Origin: Riptortus pedestris
Lineage: Eukaryota; Arthropoda; Insecta; Hemiptera; Alydidae
Assembly (NCBI GenBank): GCA_019009955.1
Contig: CM032228.1
Span: 131,199,001-131,263,000 of the forward strand
Direction of reading: 5' to 3'
DNA length: 64,000 bases
The translations under genes were made by a program, and so were the position numbers. Positions 1 to 12,591 of the stretch are shown piece after piece. Positions within the stretch are counted from its first letter, which is position 1. Each line of letters opens with the position of its first letter. A model generated the notes under the pieces. It saw nothing but the letters and a program-made list of their open reading frames with translations. It was not told the DNA's origin and searched no databases.

Positions 1-914
1 GAACTCTTCACAGAGATGATGATTTAATTTGAGCCCATGATTTAAATTGCCAAATTAAATATTATCAAATAACTCTAGAAAGATTATTTAAAAAAAAATA
101 GCTTGATCTTTAATGTTTAGTAGTGAATATAGAGTCCATAAGCTTTAAGGGGGATGAAGTGGTGTGGTTGTTACGAAAAGGTTGTAACGGGACTAGTAGC
201 GTATATAGAGGACGGGTCGGGTCCTAGCATTGCAGGGTTCCCGAGGGATACTCCTCGTGGTGGGAATAGCAAGGAGGCAGCACCATCCAGATTGCCTGCC
301 CACGTCCCTTCTCAACATAAACCTCGCCATTCTGGATGCTACAGTTTTTGGCAGATCCCTTTCTTTTTTATGCCACATTATTTGTATTCCCAAAGCTCTC
401 CAAATAGTACAAGGAAATATTTTACCAGTTATATTTACATCACTGCGAATGCCTTTGTTGATGACTTATATTTTGTTTATTCAAATAAATTCTTTATAGA
501 ATTTTGAAGCATGGGCGTAAATAAAGCAATTCTCACATCAGTTCGACCTTAAAAAATATAAATAAGTCGATATGTTGGACATTATTTAATTCAGCTCAGT
601 CAAATAGGCATGAAGAGAGCAAATGAAGGTGTTGAATATTATAAGTTCCCATGACAGTTAAACTGTTACAAAATTAAGGGAGAAAATATATATGAAAAAC
701 TAAAGCACGATTTTAACAATAAAATCTACTCTAGCTAGAACCTCTCTTAACTGAACCACAGCATACACTACCCGTGGTAATAGAATTTGACAGTATCTTC
801 GGAAAAATCACTTCAAAACCTGTGAATGCCTTTGAATTAAGAGTTTTTTGTAATAATTTATCCATTTTTTGCAAAAGCAGATTTCCAAGCAGATGGGGGT
901 ATGAGTGTGTGTGA

Positions 915-954
<40 letters not shown>

Positions 955-1370
955 TTATTCTTGGTATTTATTGATGGACGATTAGTAAAAATGGTAATAA
1001 GATCAAATATATCCTAATCCGATCCGTTATAATTACTTAACTTTATGAAATTAACAATCCCCTGAGCGTCACACTTAATTTAATCACTCATTCAAATTAC
1101 TACCTATAACTTCTTTAAAAATATTCTGAAACCAGGAAAAATAAAATGAAATATTCTGTGTTGGAAAATTCATTATTATCGTCATATACTCTTCTAAAAA
1201 TAATAAATTTTCAGTAGTAGAACTTTATGGATAATACAAGATACAATATTATATTTCAAATAAAAAATACAAATTTGCATTTTATGATATAAAATGAAAT
1301 TATAGACTAATTTTACAAAAAATATATTTCAGAAAAGAGACTAATTAGTTGATTTCTTTTTTTGTTTTAG
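1..1370. other. A+T-rich stretch with one G+C-richer patch
   Basis: Positions about 150-360 are clearly richer in G+C and are open on both strands (117 codons on +, 66 on -). I recognise neither peptide and see no convincing splice sites, so it may be old repeat or an exon of the upstream gene. An (AT)n tract lies at 915-951. Nothing else is recognisable. Confidence 0.4.
915..951. repeat. (AT)n microsatellite
   Basis: GTGTGTGTGAG grades into a pure AT run. Confidence 0.95.
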
Positions 1371-1478
1371 GTGAGTGTGGTGAAGAAGGACAAACTCACA
1401 AAGAAAAGTGCACCCAATCTTTTTTCCTACAATTCACAACGAGTTACAACCGAATGCTTAATCTTTGCATTTGATTAA
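1371..1478 (+). CDS. Candidate terminal exon of an upstream gene
   Basis: A long pyrimidine run ending TTTTTGTTTTAG is followed by an open frame of 35 codons and TAA. The peptide (VSVVKKDKLTKKSAPNL, then FSYNSQRVTTE) is lysine-rich and reads like protein rather than translated A+T-rich noise. I do not recognise it. If real, it would be the 3' exon of a gene entering from the left and ending before the gene that starts near 12.6 kb. The first six bases, GTGAGT, are also a donor consensus, so the acceptor could instead be a recursive-splice point with no exon. It could also be chance. Confidence 0.3.
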   Translation: MSVVKKDKLTKKSAPNLFSYNSQRVTTECLIFAFD

Positions 1479-2689
1479 TATTGATAAAAAATTAACAGAA
1501 AAGGGTATGCTTCAAGTCCATTTTTCATTTATTTGTTGCTTAATATCTACAGAAGAAACAGTTAGAAGGATTTAAACTCAACGATATGCGAAGTAAAAAC
1601 AGGTAACATACCAAGGGAATGAATTCAAAGGGAAACACATTTTAACGCTTTTTAGAAGAGCACACTCAAAATCAGAGTCTCGTTTTGAACTCTTATAGTA
1701 TTGTTGACGAACATAAATGAGCTTTCTTAATGGGAAAATAACATTAATATTCCAGACTCCTACTGCATTAACATATTTTTATTTCTCCAACGAAAACGCT
1801 GAGATCAAGAATCTGCTGGATGTCTATAAACGAAGAATAAGCTTTTAATATTTTAATTTAATTGCCAAATCAGCATCATTGTTAAAAACTATTAATTTTC
1901 CTCTTCATAGTGTCAAAAGAGAAAACTAATTACCCTGAAGAAATAATTCTCGTTTACTGTATCTTAGATAGATGAAGAAAAACAAGTAAAATAACACCGT
2001 TAATAGATAACCGTTGCGAAATAGTTATATATTTTTACAAAAAAACAAAAAAAACGAAAGGACCAACTGATACTAACCTCTTAAACGCGACGGACAATGA
2101 CTTAAACTGTTTTATTTCATAGATTCAAGGATTGGGCTCAATGACATTTTTCTTAATAATGTTTGAATCTGATTAGATACATATATACATTTACAAATTA
2201 TCGAGGTTGGGCCACGGAATCTGTGTTATCAAGTGTTATCTGATTACAATTAGAGGCTGTGCATAATTTCTACAAAACAAACCACCATTAATATCTCATT
2301 ACGAAGTAATAAAAGATAGATTTCTCTCCTCATTAAGCGAATATGACAGTTTAATTAAACCGAATTTGCATGTCATTAGACTTAAGCATTAATACTAAAG
2401 TATTTTTTTTTTACTCTCAGGGACTAATCTTTTAATGAATAAACATAAGCAAAGATAGATATCTTGCATGCTTGAAAGCTACCCCCTTAAGACCAGAAAA
2501 CGACTAGAAAGCAACCGAGAAAGAGAAATATCAAATTTAAGTCAACATGGAAAATAAACTTGGAAAAGCCCTTTCCTGGCTTACATGCCAACTCTTCAGG
2601 GGCTATCTCTTTTCAAAAATAATAACATAAATTAAAAGAAAATAACATTAATTCATTTACAAACCCCTATAATAATTCTTTGCTAGATA
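1479..2689. other. A+T-rich, nothing recognised
   Basis: No open frame of note, no splice-flanked exon and no repeat shared with the rest of the window was seen. Confidence 0.4.
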
Positions 2690-3119
2690 TTGTATTCATA
2701 CAATACTTAGTATTTAGGCTTCAAATAAAGTGCTTCATAATATAACAGGTTATTGTTCATATAACATGAGTAGGAGTGGGGGTTTACAGAAGATTACGTT
2801 AATGTTCAATATAGAAAAAAAGTGTATATGACGACTTATAGAAATTTAAATTTACAATAAGAATGGTTCTGTACAATTTTTCGAACCGACGGATAATATC
2901 GGAGACATTACGATATTTCTAAATTCCTCCCTCTAAACCCCCTTACTGTTTCAATTTCAAGCGTTAACGAACTTGATCTTTATTTTTACATAAAACGTTT
3001 AGATATCCAGTTTAGTAACGATAAAAAAAAAATTACGACAGCTAGAGCGTTAGAAGAATATATAAATCTGTGCGCGTGTGTGTGTGTGTGTGTGTGTGTG
3101 TGAGTGTGTATGTGTGTGT

Positions 3120-3165
<46 letters not shown>

Positions 3166-3177
3166 GGGAAATCTTCT
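2690..3177 (-). mobile_element. Helentron-like repeat (family 1), decayed copy
   Basis: The body matches family 1 (AGTATTTAGGCTTCAAATA, ATGAGTAGGAGTGGGGG, ACGAACTTGATCTTT, GCGTTAGAAGA). A (GT)n/(TA)n tract at 3071-3157 sits where the family carries its microsatellite, and the right end reads GGGAAATCTTCTAAAA, a variant of the subterminal repeat. The segment between microsatellite and end is missing. Confidence 0.6.
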
Positions 3178-5487
3178 AAAAATAAGAAAATTATTATTTA
3201 TCTCATGTTTAACGTAGAAAAGGTATTTTATATTATAATAAAATGTAATTGTGTTTCGAATTGCGGTTATGTTATTTTGTTTTGAATGAAATATTTTATT
3301 ATATTGCCACAAGAAAATCTTGTGAAAAGGCGGAAGCAGATGGTTAAATAACGAAAATAAAGGGATTGTATCGATGTAGTAAATAATGGGAGTAAAATAA
3401 AATCGATGCTGTGTATCAAGTTAAACAAATAAATCGCAGATGCTACGAGCGAGAGACTGTGTGACAAGGGTGACCCACGGATCATATAATATTTATCCTC
3501 TGTTGCCTCGCTCTAGCTAGAATATTGAACATGGCTTTGCTCCTACCTCTACTTGCTTCATCTTCACAATTTATAGCCCACTCCATCCCCTACTTTCTAA
3601 CATGCGTTCTTTTATCCTGCATCTAAAACGATTCATACAAAATTGAAGCAACTTTACCTTGTGAATCCTAAGTAATTTCATGTAAATTTCAGATAAACCC
3701 AAAAGACCAGTGTTTACATGTTTAAAGAACTAAATAAGAGCGTGACGAAAACGGTGCTTTTTTTTTATTTTGCTCTTTTATAGAAAATAAAAAAATTCTT
3801 ATACGTATATGCTTAAATGCTCATTTCTGTATATAAGAGTCATTTTTAAATATTTAGAACTCGGTAAAAGAATATTTACCATATATAGTCCATCTCACAA
3901 CACCTACAATATTATATATTTATAATAATGGAGTACACAATGTCCATTATTATAAATATTTTACACATTCACAAAACGGAATTACCCCTTTTTTTTTTTT
4001 TTAACTAAAGCTTATCTATACAATGGTCGGTTTCGTAGGCCTGTCAGACCTATGGGAGTGATGATAGTTTCCATTTTTCTCAACGGATCGCTCTATTGTA
4101 AGGAAGTAAGGTGAGATGTTAATAGTTGTGAAATAGGGGGATTGTGAAGGATTACCGGGAAACGGTCGGTACCGGGAGGGTAAATTACCCGTTTTTTACT
4201 ACATTTGGATATATAACGACTCAAATATGGACGTGAACGTGATGATTGTCTGTATCGTGAACATTGTGTTAGCAAAGACTACTCGTGTAGAGTTTCTGTA
4301 AGTAATTCCAGTCAGATACTAAATAATTTTCTATGCTTAGAAAACAATAAATAGACCACTACAAACAACTACAACTAGAACAGCAGACGTTAGAAATGCT
4401 CAGACACTAAAAATAAAATGGACAATAGCAAATTGTTTGTTAAATTTTTAAATACTCATATTTAATATTTTACCTCAAAACTAGAAAAACAATTTTTGCA
4501 AAACGAACAGCCATAAAGAAGATAATATTACAACCAAATGAGTTTTTCCTCCGTTATTTTAATGAATATTCAAACGAAAGGAATAGTCTACAGCCATAAT
4601 TCCGGGGCATTCATTTCTCTTAAGGGCGTCCATTTAATTTACTTGACGGAAAGAAATTTCAACGGTGAAGTAATTCTACACAGACTTAATTGCCCATTTT
4701 CAGATTTTTATCTTCTTATTTTTGTATTGTTTCTCTTTTACTTTTTGATACTCTTTTAAACGGATTTATTATATTAAATGAGTGATAAAGAGTCTTGCCA
4801 GTAGCCATACCCTAACGTAGTAGAATTTTGTAATTAGGAGATTTTCTCAAGAAAACTCAGGATTAAGGAAGATAACTTGTCTGGAAACTACTGTTATTAA
4901 CTTCAAATTGATTGTCTATTTTATATTATATTACGTTTAAGCATACTAAAAAAATAGTGAAAGCAATTATTTTACATTAGATTTGCTTTGAAGAAAATTG
5001 TAGCACTCAGGATGAGGTTGTCAAATTTTTTCTTTAAAACCCCATCGATCTTACCAACGACATGAACAAAATACGGTCCTTCCAAATGAATATATACTCA
5101 TATGGAGCGCTTAATGTAAGCGTCAAGCTCGTTAATGCTTCGAACTGGATCAAATACTTAACATTTACATAACATGTCGAATGGATACATAATATGTAGA
5201 ATGGATATATAACATGTATATAAAATGTAGTCTTAGAATCTTATAGATCATGACTTGATAATGAAAAGCCTTTGTAATTATCCGGATCATAGTAATTGGT
5301 GTCAATAAGACTTCGTCCCCGGAGCTGGATTACGCAAATATATTACATTTGATTCAACAACCGTGAACATTATCTCTGTTTAGATACCCTGAAGAAGATT
5401 GTAGCAGGACTATCTAAAAGTTAGTACAAAATACCATAAGACCTTGATAATCATACTTGATTATATTATAGATATAATATACATATA

Positions 5488-5535
<48 letters not shown>

Positions 5536-5548
5536 AAGAAAATATATA

Positions 5549-5624
<76 letters not shown>

Positions 5625-7302
5625 TATATGTTAATTTCATAAATAAGTACACATATTAATAACATAAACATACCTTATTACATAAACAGAAAACAATTTG
5701 AAGTGTAATAATATAACCACAAAAAACCATATGTTAACAAAAGAAAAACAATAATCATATGTTAACAAGAGTAAATATTAAATAATCATATGTAACACTG
5801 TCTTTTCTTGTTTATTTGAAATATTTATAAATACACAATTTTAGAGTAATTTTGTAGAACTAAAGATCAAGTTCGTGAACTGCCCTACAATATTTAGATA
5901 ATAAAGAAATAAAAAATCGTATATAACTCCGTTAAAAGGCGATGGATCGAAAATGTTATATAGCTATAATTATTTGTAATGTAAAGTTTTACATCTGATG
6001 GACCACACATTTTTTCAAACTTGAGCACTAACCGAATTATTTGTATATCTTTTTTCACAACTACTCTTGCGATTTTCCCTTAAAGTAGCTGCATTACTAA
6101 ATATCCTATGTCCTAAAACGGAATGGCCAATCAGAGTAAACATAGAAATAAAACTAAAATATTTTATATACTACTGATATTAAAAAATCCAAATAAAATA
6201 TATAGCTACTTTTGTCAATCTGGCATTTCGTACCTACACTACTAATTATATATCCAGTAATTTAATGTATTTTAAAGGGTGTATAAATAAATTAACAATT
6301 TTGCTCACTAACGAATATATAGGTTTAAAAATTCATTAAAAAGTTAATAATAGAGAGGAAAAAAAAGATTACTTAAAGGCTAATAGTGTTTGCTACATCT
6401 CATAAATTCACTTTTTTCCTGTTTTAATTAAAAGAGGCCCACTTTTTTCACCCCATCAATCATTTTTCTTCAACCTCATCAGTCTCTTTCTTCTCAGGCA
6501 GCTAGAAAGGCAAAGCGTACATAAAATGATATTGTAACTACGTCGTGCATACAAAAATATTTACATTATTAAGTACATGGTTGTAAAAATTTGATAACAT
6601 ACAATCAACAAATACAACTTGATAATGCCGTACACATCTAGTGACCTTACACATAGCCTACTTACATCCTGTAACTTCTTGACTTATTTAAAGGAAACAT
6701 ATGTAGTTTAAATATCCCTCCTTCCTGTGTTTCTACCTTGTGTTTTTATACTGAGCTCCATTTAACGTTTAAGAAGCTAGTCAATATTACCCGTTCCCAT
6801 TCCAAACTAAGGAACCGAAGTAAACTACGAAAACCTTTATCGTTTTGTGTCTTCTATGCTCCCATAAAGCTAAAACTCCTTTAAGCGTGTTACATCTTCA
6901 ACAATAGAAAATTAATAAATTCCGTTAAAACTTAATTAAATCTTCGTTAAATAACAAAAGAAAATATTCTTTCTACTTTCAATTGTCCAGAAAAAAATTT
7001 GTGAATGTACACTCTAAAAAAAATATTTGTATCAGTAACGAATGGTCACCATTGGGAATTGATTGGTGGACTTGAGTATTCACTGCTGCACTATGGTATT
7101 TAAAGCTATTACTTAAGTTTGCTGCACTTAAAACGTTTGCCAGGTGTGTCGTGGTTTTTCTCGAATTTCGTATTTTCTTATTATTATTTCTTCTTCTCTA
7201 GTTACCATGAAGGTCTGTTCTTGTTTCACTAGCATGTCTACCTCTACTGAAGCAGTTTTCGCCGACCCGACAATCAATGGTCAACTTCCTCCTTAATCCT
7301 TA
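3178..7302. other. A+T-rich region with long (AT)n tract
   Basis: An interrupted (AT)n microsatellite lies at about 5490-5620. A faint family-1 match (ATCGATCTTACC, then TACGGTCC) lies at about 5010-5090. An open frame on the minus strand at 4093-4275 has no recognisable product. I see no gene. Confidence 0.4.
5490..5620. repeat. (AT)n microsatellite, interrupted
   Basis: Two long AT runs are separated by TGTATAAGAAAATATATATA, among the longest AT tracts in the window. Confidence 0.95.
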
Positions 7303-7732
7303 CTAGAAGCCGAAACTTTCAATCCTCTTGCACCAAAAGTCAGCAGCGGGAGAAATTGGCACTCCTAGATCGCCTAATGCCCTTTGCTTTTTCATTGGAC
7401 AATCATCAAGTACGTGTCCGTCCGTAATAGGATCTTGTACACTAAAGGGAACTGTCAATCTCTGTATTTTTTCCATATTTTGATTTATCATGTGCTATTT
7501 CCTTTTCGTTCATGCCATCGTGCCTTGTATGACTTCCACTATACATCAGCTGCAAGTGCTCTTTCCTGTGTTTTCTGTGCCATGAGTGCTCTTTCATATC
7601 CAGCCGGTTATCTATTGCCTTATATAAACAGAGAGCTATACTGCCAGGAGCTCTCTGTTCATTGGAGTTGCTTAGTAGTGCTAGTTCATGGAGTTGGCTT
7701 TTCTTAGAGTTCATTAACAGCCCTTTGAACAT
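7303..7732 (-). pseudogene. Probable non-LTR retrotransposon C-terminal remnant
   Basis: Two overlapping minus-strand frames read like the end of a LINE polyprotein. One has HTRHDGMNEKEIAHDKSK, resembling the H-x-G-x-x-GNE-x-AD block of a LINE RNase H. The other has ITDGHVLDDCPMKKQRALGD, resembling the C-terminal zinc-knuckle tail (H-x4-C followed by a basic stretch). The first cysteines are not visible and the frames differ, so the copy is broken. Confidence 0.4.
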
Positions 7733-7827
7733 CGTCCTGCCTATCTCTAGATCCTTTATCCCCTTTGCTCAGTCTCGTTTCCCTCTTTCATTTACTATTT
7801 GTGAATATCTAGTCCCTTTGTGAACTG

Positions 7828-7828
<1 letters not shown>

Positions 7829-7863
<35 letters not shown>
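7829..7863. repeat. (GT)n microsatellite
   Basis: An uninterrupted GT run is followed within 60 bp by CA-rich sequence. Confidence 0.95.
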
Positions 7864-7865
<2 letters not shown>

Positions 7866-8183
7866 TAACTCCCGCACACTCTCTTAAACATAAACACCCA
7901 CCAAACACACTCACAAGCAAGTATAAACACACACACGCACGTGTTCCAAGGGTCCATTAATTTTCCCAGTTAGATATTACTTCCAATTCAGACACCTAAG
8001 GTTATCTATTATGAATACAATCGTGCTTTATTTGCGTTTAATGACACCAATAAAAAAAAACCTTTTAGCATAAACTAAAGGTTTGGTCCTCTTAAATATT
8101 AATATTGAGAATCTATCTAATTGAAAATAGTTATCAGAATCTGTGAATAGAACATTTGTTGGAAAGAAGTATAAAACAAAAAA

Positions 8184-8983
8184 GTCCGTCACGCAGGGGC
8201 TGCGTAAACTAAGCAGATTTCCCTCGGGAAGTTTAGTAATAGATAAATATACATACTGCTAACACAACGACACCATGAATAAATACAAACGGAAATAAGA
8301 AATGGTTCATCCAATTTCAATAACCTGCCGACAGGAAGCGTTAGGTTAGAAATGTAAACAAACGGGCCGGGCCGGCTCACACCGGAAAGAAAAACAATTA
8401 CTGAAATATATCAGAATATAACACATTATTTTATTGAGAACTATTTACTATATCTAGTACTGTAATTAATAATGAGTCAGAATAAATGTTATCTCAATCA
8501 ATAAAATTTTAGTAGTCCAAAACTTTAAGATGGGGGGGGGGTCGCCAGGGCATATTTACATGTATCTCGTATAATAAAGGTCTCTTGAATAGAATTTTTG
8601 ATATTTAAACTTCCAATAATGTGATTTATTATGTAGCAGAGTATAGTTTACGTGACATGATTAGAAGTGGCGGTTTGCTAAAAACTGAAAAATGCAAATA
8701 TCTCGGTTAATATTCAAGATAGAGAATACACGTACATAACAATATTTATAGTACATTTAATTTGCAATAAAATTGATTATATACAATTTTTCGATCCGAT
8801 GCATAATAACGGAGATATTTGGAATTTTCGAATATCCCCCCCTTTAAACCCCCCCCCTCCCTCTGGTCCGATTTCAGCCATTAACGAACTTGATCTGTCT
8901 TTTTACATAAAACGGTTAAATATCAAGATTCGTAACGATTAAACAAAAATTGCGACCGCTAGAGCGGTAACAGACAAATATAT

Positions 8984-9028
<45 letters not shown>

Positions 9029-9195
9029 TATATATATATATATATATATATAGATATATATATATATATACAGTTTTGAACGGACCTCATTTTCGTCATC
9101 TACTAGGTAGGATCGATGGACATTTGAAGAAAAATTTCGAAAATTCCGTCATGAGTACAACCTCAATAGCTGATTTCCCTCAAGGGAAACCTGCT
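8184..9195 (-). mobile_element. Helentron-like repeat (family 1), near full length
   Basis: This is one of the most complete copies, 1,012 bp. Read on the minus strand the family starts with AGCAGATTTCCC, a TTAA-centred palindrome and AGCTATTGAGG. Next come GACGAAAATGAGGTCCGTTC, a (TA)n tract and GCTCTAGCGGTCGCAA. A body with TATTTAAACGTTTTA and CCCACTCCTACTCAT motifs follows. It ends GGGAAATCTGCT, a hairpin (ACGCAGCCCCTGCGT) and GACGGACTTTTT. The outer AGCAGATTTCCC and the inner GGGAAATCTGCT are 12-bp subterminal inverted repeats. There is no coding capacity. Subterminal inverted repeats, a 3' hairpin, an internal microsatellite and T-flanked ends match the published layout of HINE/DINE-1 elements; the class assignment is inference. 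The (TA)n tract is at about 8987-9070. Confidence 0.75.
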
Positions 9196-11346
9196 AAAAC
9201 ACTCCTTATAAATAAGATTAGCCTAATATTCGCTGGCATAAGGAAGTGTAATGGCCACGGACATGATAGTAGGACTCAAATGCGCTTCTTATACGCTTAC
9301 TATACTACAGGTTACAAATTCTTTGAAAAATGTACCAGCTTTATAAGCTTTAAGTCCAGGTTGATTGAGTTCTAGTCTACTATTTAAGAATTAGACTAAA
9401 TTTCTGTTTAGTTTTATAAATTATTTATTTGTCTTTTCAACAAAAATATTTACAATAATGGATTATGCTACGTGAAATGTATTGTAACAAATTAATAAAG
9501 TACACTCTTTAATAATAAAAAATATGGGAAATTAAATATTAAAATATTTTTGTGGAGTATCAGAAATGATTTTTTTTTAAAAAAATAATAATTCCATTTT
9601 CAAATTGGCTTAAAATAATGAAATAAGTTAATAATTCTCATTTCCCCTGATAATGATATAAAATATATCTTAATCCTTAATGCACCTTCCATTTTTCTAT
9701 TTCTTTTCCTTTCCAAGAAGTACAAATTCCTCCTTTTCTTAGACATTTTAATTATTCTTTAAATAAGCTGGTCCTCTATTTCCTTAGATAGGGAATATAC
9801 TAAGATCTTCCAATTCTCCCAAACGTAGAAGCCCCAGAACTGGCTTAGTAGAGCTATGAATAAACTTTTAAAATAACCTGGTTAGCTTACCTGTTGTGCA
9901 TTATTCATTCATTACCTATGCGATATAATCCTATAAGAGTAGGGATATAATCCTAAGTAGTTTGTAGGATTAAACCTAGTCTTTAATTCCCTTGATTTAT
10001 TCTAAAAGCTTATCTAAGATAACTATTTGCAAATAGTAGCCATTATTTATACGCTATTATCTACCAATAATACAAAAGTATCTATTTCTAAAATATATGT
10101 AATTTGATATAATATCCCTCAAATAGGTTTATATTAAATTATCATTAAAAAATAAATAAAATATAAACATGAAATTTGATTGTTTCATACACGTACGGAA
10201 CAATTGAAAATAAAAATAAATTCACAAGAGGGAGTATAACAACTATGCCAAATGTATAGAATTGGGAGTGTACGCCCAACATTTAGAAACATTTAGGCCT
10301 ACCTCAAGTATAAGGGAGTTCAGAAATTTCAAGAAATCTCTTTATTAACTAAAGGGGCGGGTTCACCTGAACCCACAACTCTCGGAATTCAATCTAAATT
10401 CGGACATTCAACCAATAAAATTTTTTCTCTAAAATGTATATCTCAGAGTACATCTATTCTTGACAAATAAATAATAAAGAATTTAAAAAAAAAAAAAACA
10501 ACCTTATACCCAAAAAATAATTTGGATTACTTTTTATCACCTATGACCCCCCCCCTCCCCCCCCGTCCCTTGGTATTCAATAGCGTTGCCTAAACCGATG
10601 CTTCTACTGCAGTTAGAAGTACAATCCCAACTTCTACAATTACTAACTTAAATTAATTGTAACATGAAATAAACTATAAATTAATTAGTTATTAAGTGTT
10701 TCTAACAACCATTCCAGAAAAAAGAAAAAGGAGCAAATAAAGTGAGGGGATATTATAAGTCGCTTTAAAAACAAATTCCTATTAGTGCCCTATCGTTACA
10801 TAGGAATATTAAATAAAATCAATCTGCAAAAGACAATGGTTACACCAGTGTCCATGAGGCTGACACAGTTAGCATCGCAAACTATGAATTTATGGGAGGA
10901 AAAATGTAACCTATGGAGGAGCCATTTTAGCTAAGAGGCTGAAGTATGCAAATGCCGAAAGCTATATACTTGACGAAGTATTAAAAGCTTTAGACCACTA
11001 TTTGTAGCCTAGTTTCGCAGGACAACCATAAAAACGGACTTTCCTTCTACTCATAGACACACACTGATCATGATAGAAATTTATATACATTTTCTTCTAC
11101 GTTTTTTTCATACTTCGCACAGATCGTACCAGACTTTACAATATAAATAATCTGGGAGACGATTTTAATCTCAATTATTTCCATCAAAAACATATAGACT
11201 TTTGCCAAATTTTAAATCGTTCAGAAAGATATTTCGCGTTTTGATTTGATTTCTCCATTTAATGAACTTGAACGCCAGAAAATAATAACAGTATCAAAAA
11301 TTCATCTCACCAAATGAGCTTAAAGTTGCCTTTAAAATAATGTTCT
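9196..11346. other. A+T-rich, nothing recognised
   Basis: Only homopolymer runs were noted (an A run near 10488, C runs near 10550). I see no gene or shared repeat. Confidence 0.4.
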
Positions 11347-11520
11347 TGGAGAGGCGAGTTCGATTCTCACCTGGGCAAAGGAAATTATTTAGTGACGAAA
11401 TTCATTAAACAACATCCTAAAATCCCACCCTGGCTAGAAAAGGGTGGTAACCTGTAGATAACCAGTCCCAATTAGCCTGAGTTGCAAAAATTGAACGTTA
11501 ATAAATAATAATAATAAAAT
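11347..11520 (+). mobile_element. tRNA-derived SINE copy
   Basis: The segment starts in the tRNA-like head with a B-box GAGTTCGATTC at 11356-11366. The body follows (AAATTATTTAGTGACGAAAT, CACCCTGGCTAGAAAAGGGT, CCCAATTAGCC) and it ends GAACGTTAATAAATAATAATA. It matches the copies near 35.2, 40.7 and 45.6 kb. The A-box part is missing here, so it is truncated at its head. Confidence 0.75.
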
Positions 11521-11965
11521 AATGTTAAAAACATAATCAACAACCATCAAATAGGCGCCTAAAAGTGCTGCCATTCATTTGTTTTACTCGAAATATCAGC
11601 ATTCAGAAAAATTTATTATTAAACTTGCTGTTACCCGAAAGCTAATTGATATACTCGTAAAAGTAGTAAACACTGAATAATCCATTTATAGCCAAAACAT
11701 TAGTCATATTTATAGATTTGAGCATGAAGCGTGGAATGCCTATTGGACGAACATTAACCCTTTTATTACCGCTCTTGCGATCAAATAAACCTATTATAGT
11801 ATCCCATCAAAATAATACGATTTTAGTATCTTAGCATAATGAGAATGCATGATAAAATTTTGTTCAAGCATTCTGTTTTAATACGGTAGAAGAATTTTTG
11901 AGGTATACACCATCAAAATTTATGAGAAGTAGAGTATCAAATCGCTCATGTGCTCATTGAGACCC

Positions 11966-12020
<55 letters not shown>

Positions 12021-12591
12021 CTAGGGCGTGCGGTTAGCTTTTGTGTCAATAGACATAATAGTCATTAGACTGAAATAATATTAATAAAAGAGATAATTTC
12101 CTCACCTTGGTTATACCGAAGTATTTACTATTCTCTTGGAAAGATGAGGGTAAAATAATAAAAGCTACTATTTGAGTTCTCCAAAGAATCAAAATATATT
12201 AAATAAGTAATAGCATATATATAAAATTAATAATAATGAACCTGCTGAGTGGTTTTAACAGAATGAGACCTATTTGTTACAATTTAAACATGAAAAGAAT
12301 ACTAATTTAGGGACTAACCTTAAATCTACGGAAACTAACATTAAGACTAATTGACAAAGATGTGATGAAAACAAAGAAACTTTATGAAATGACTTGCTTA
12401 CGTAGATAATGCTAGCATTATAATAAAGAAAGAGGTACCTTCGAAAAAATATACTTTCCATGAGGCGGAAATTCCTTCTAGTGTTATTTGTGTTCCACAT
12501 TAGATTCCTTTTTCTAGCTGGTGCAGAATGAAAGCGGAGATCTCTATCTTTAGATAGATCTGATGCGGCGATCCTTTTTTTTAATACACAG
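11521..12591. other. A+T-rich with (AT)n, upstream of exon 1
   Basis: An (AT)n tract lies at about 11969-12019. From 12530 the composition rises in G+C and CpG into the exon at 12592. A TATA-like element cannot be picked out of the A+T-rich background. Confidence 0.4.
11969..12019. repeat. (AT)n microsatellite
   Basis: A pure AT run not flanked by a recognisable family-1 body. Confidence 0.95.

Noticed and set aside
3070..3312. Open frames rich in Val/Cys or Tyr/Ile around TG/TA repeats (also near 5461, 25821, 44537, 52326)
   Set aside because: They are made by GT and TA microsatellites.
8184..8230. Hairpin followed by AAACTAA as a canonical Helitron 3' end (CTRR)
   Set aside because: Conserved sequence continues past CTAA in every copy, and the other end does not start with TC.
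9170..9200. TTAA inside the GATTTCCC...GGGAAATC palindrome taken as a piggyBac target site
   Set aside because: Homology between copies continues through the TTAA to AGCAG and the T run, so it is internal to the element.
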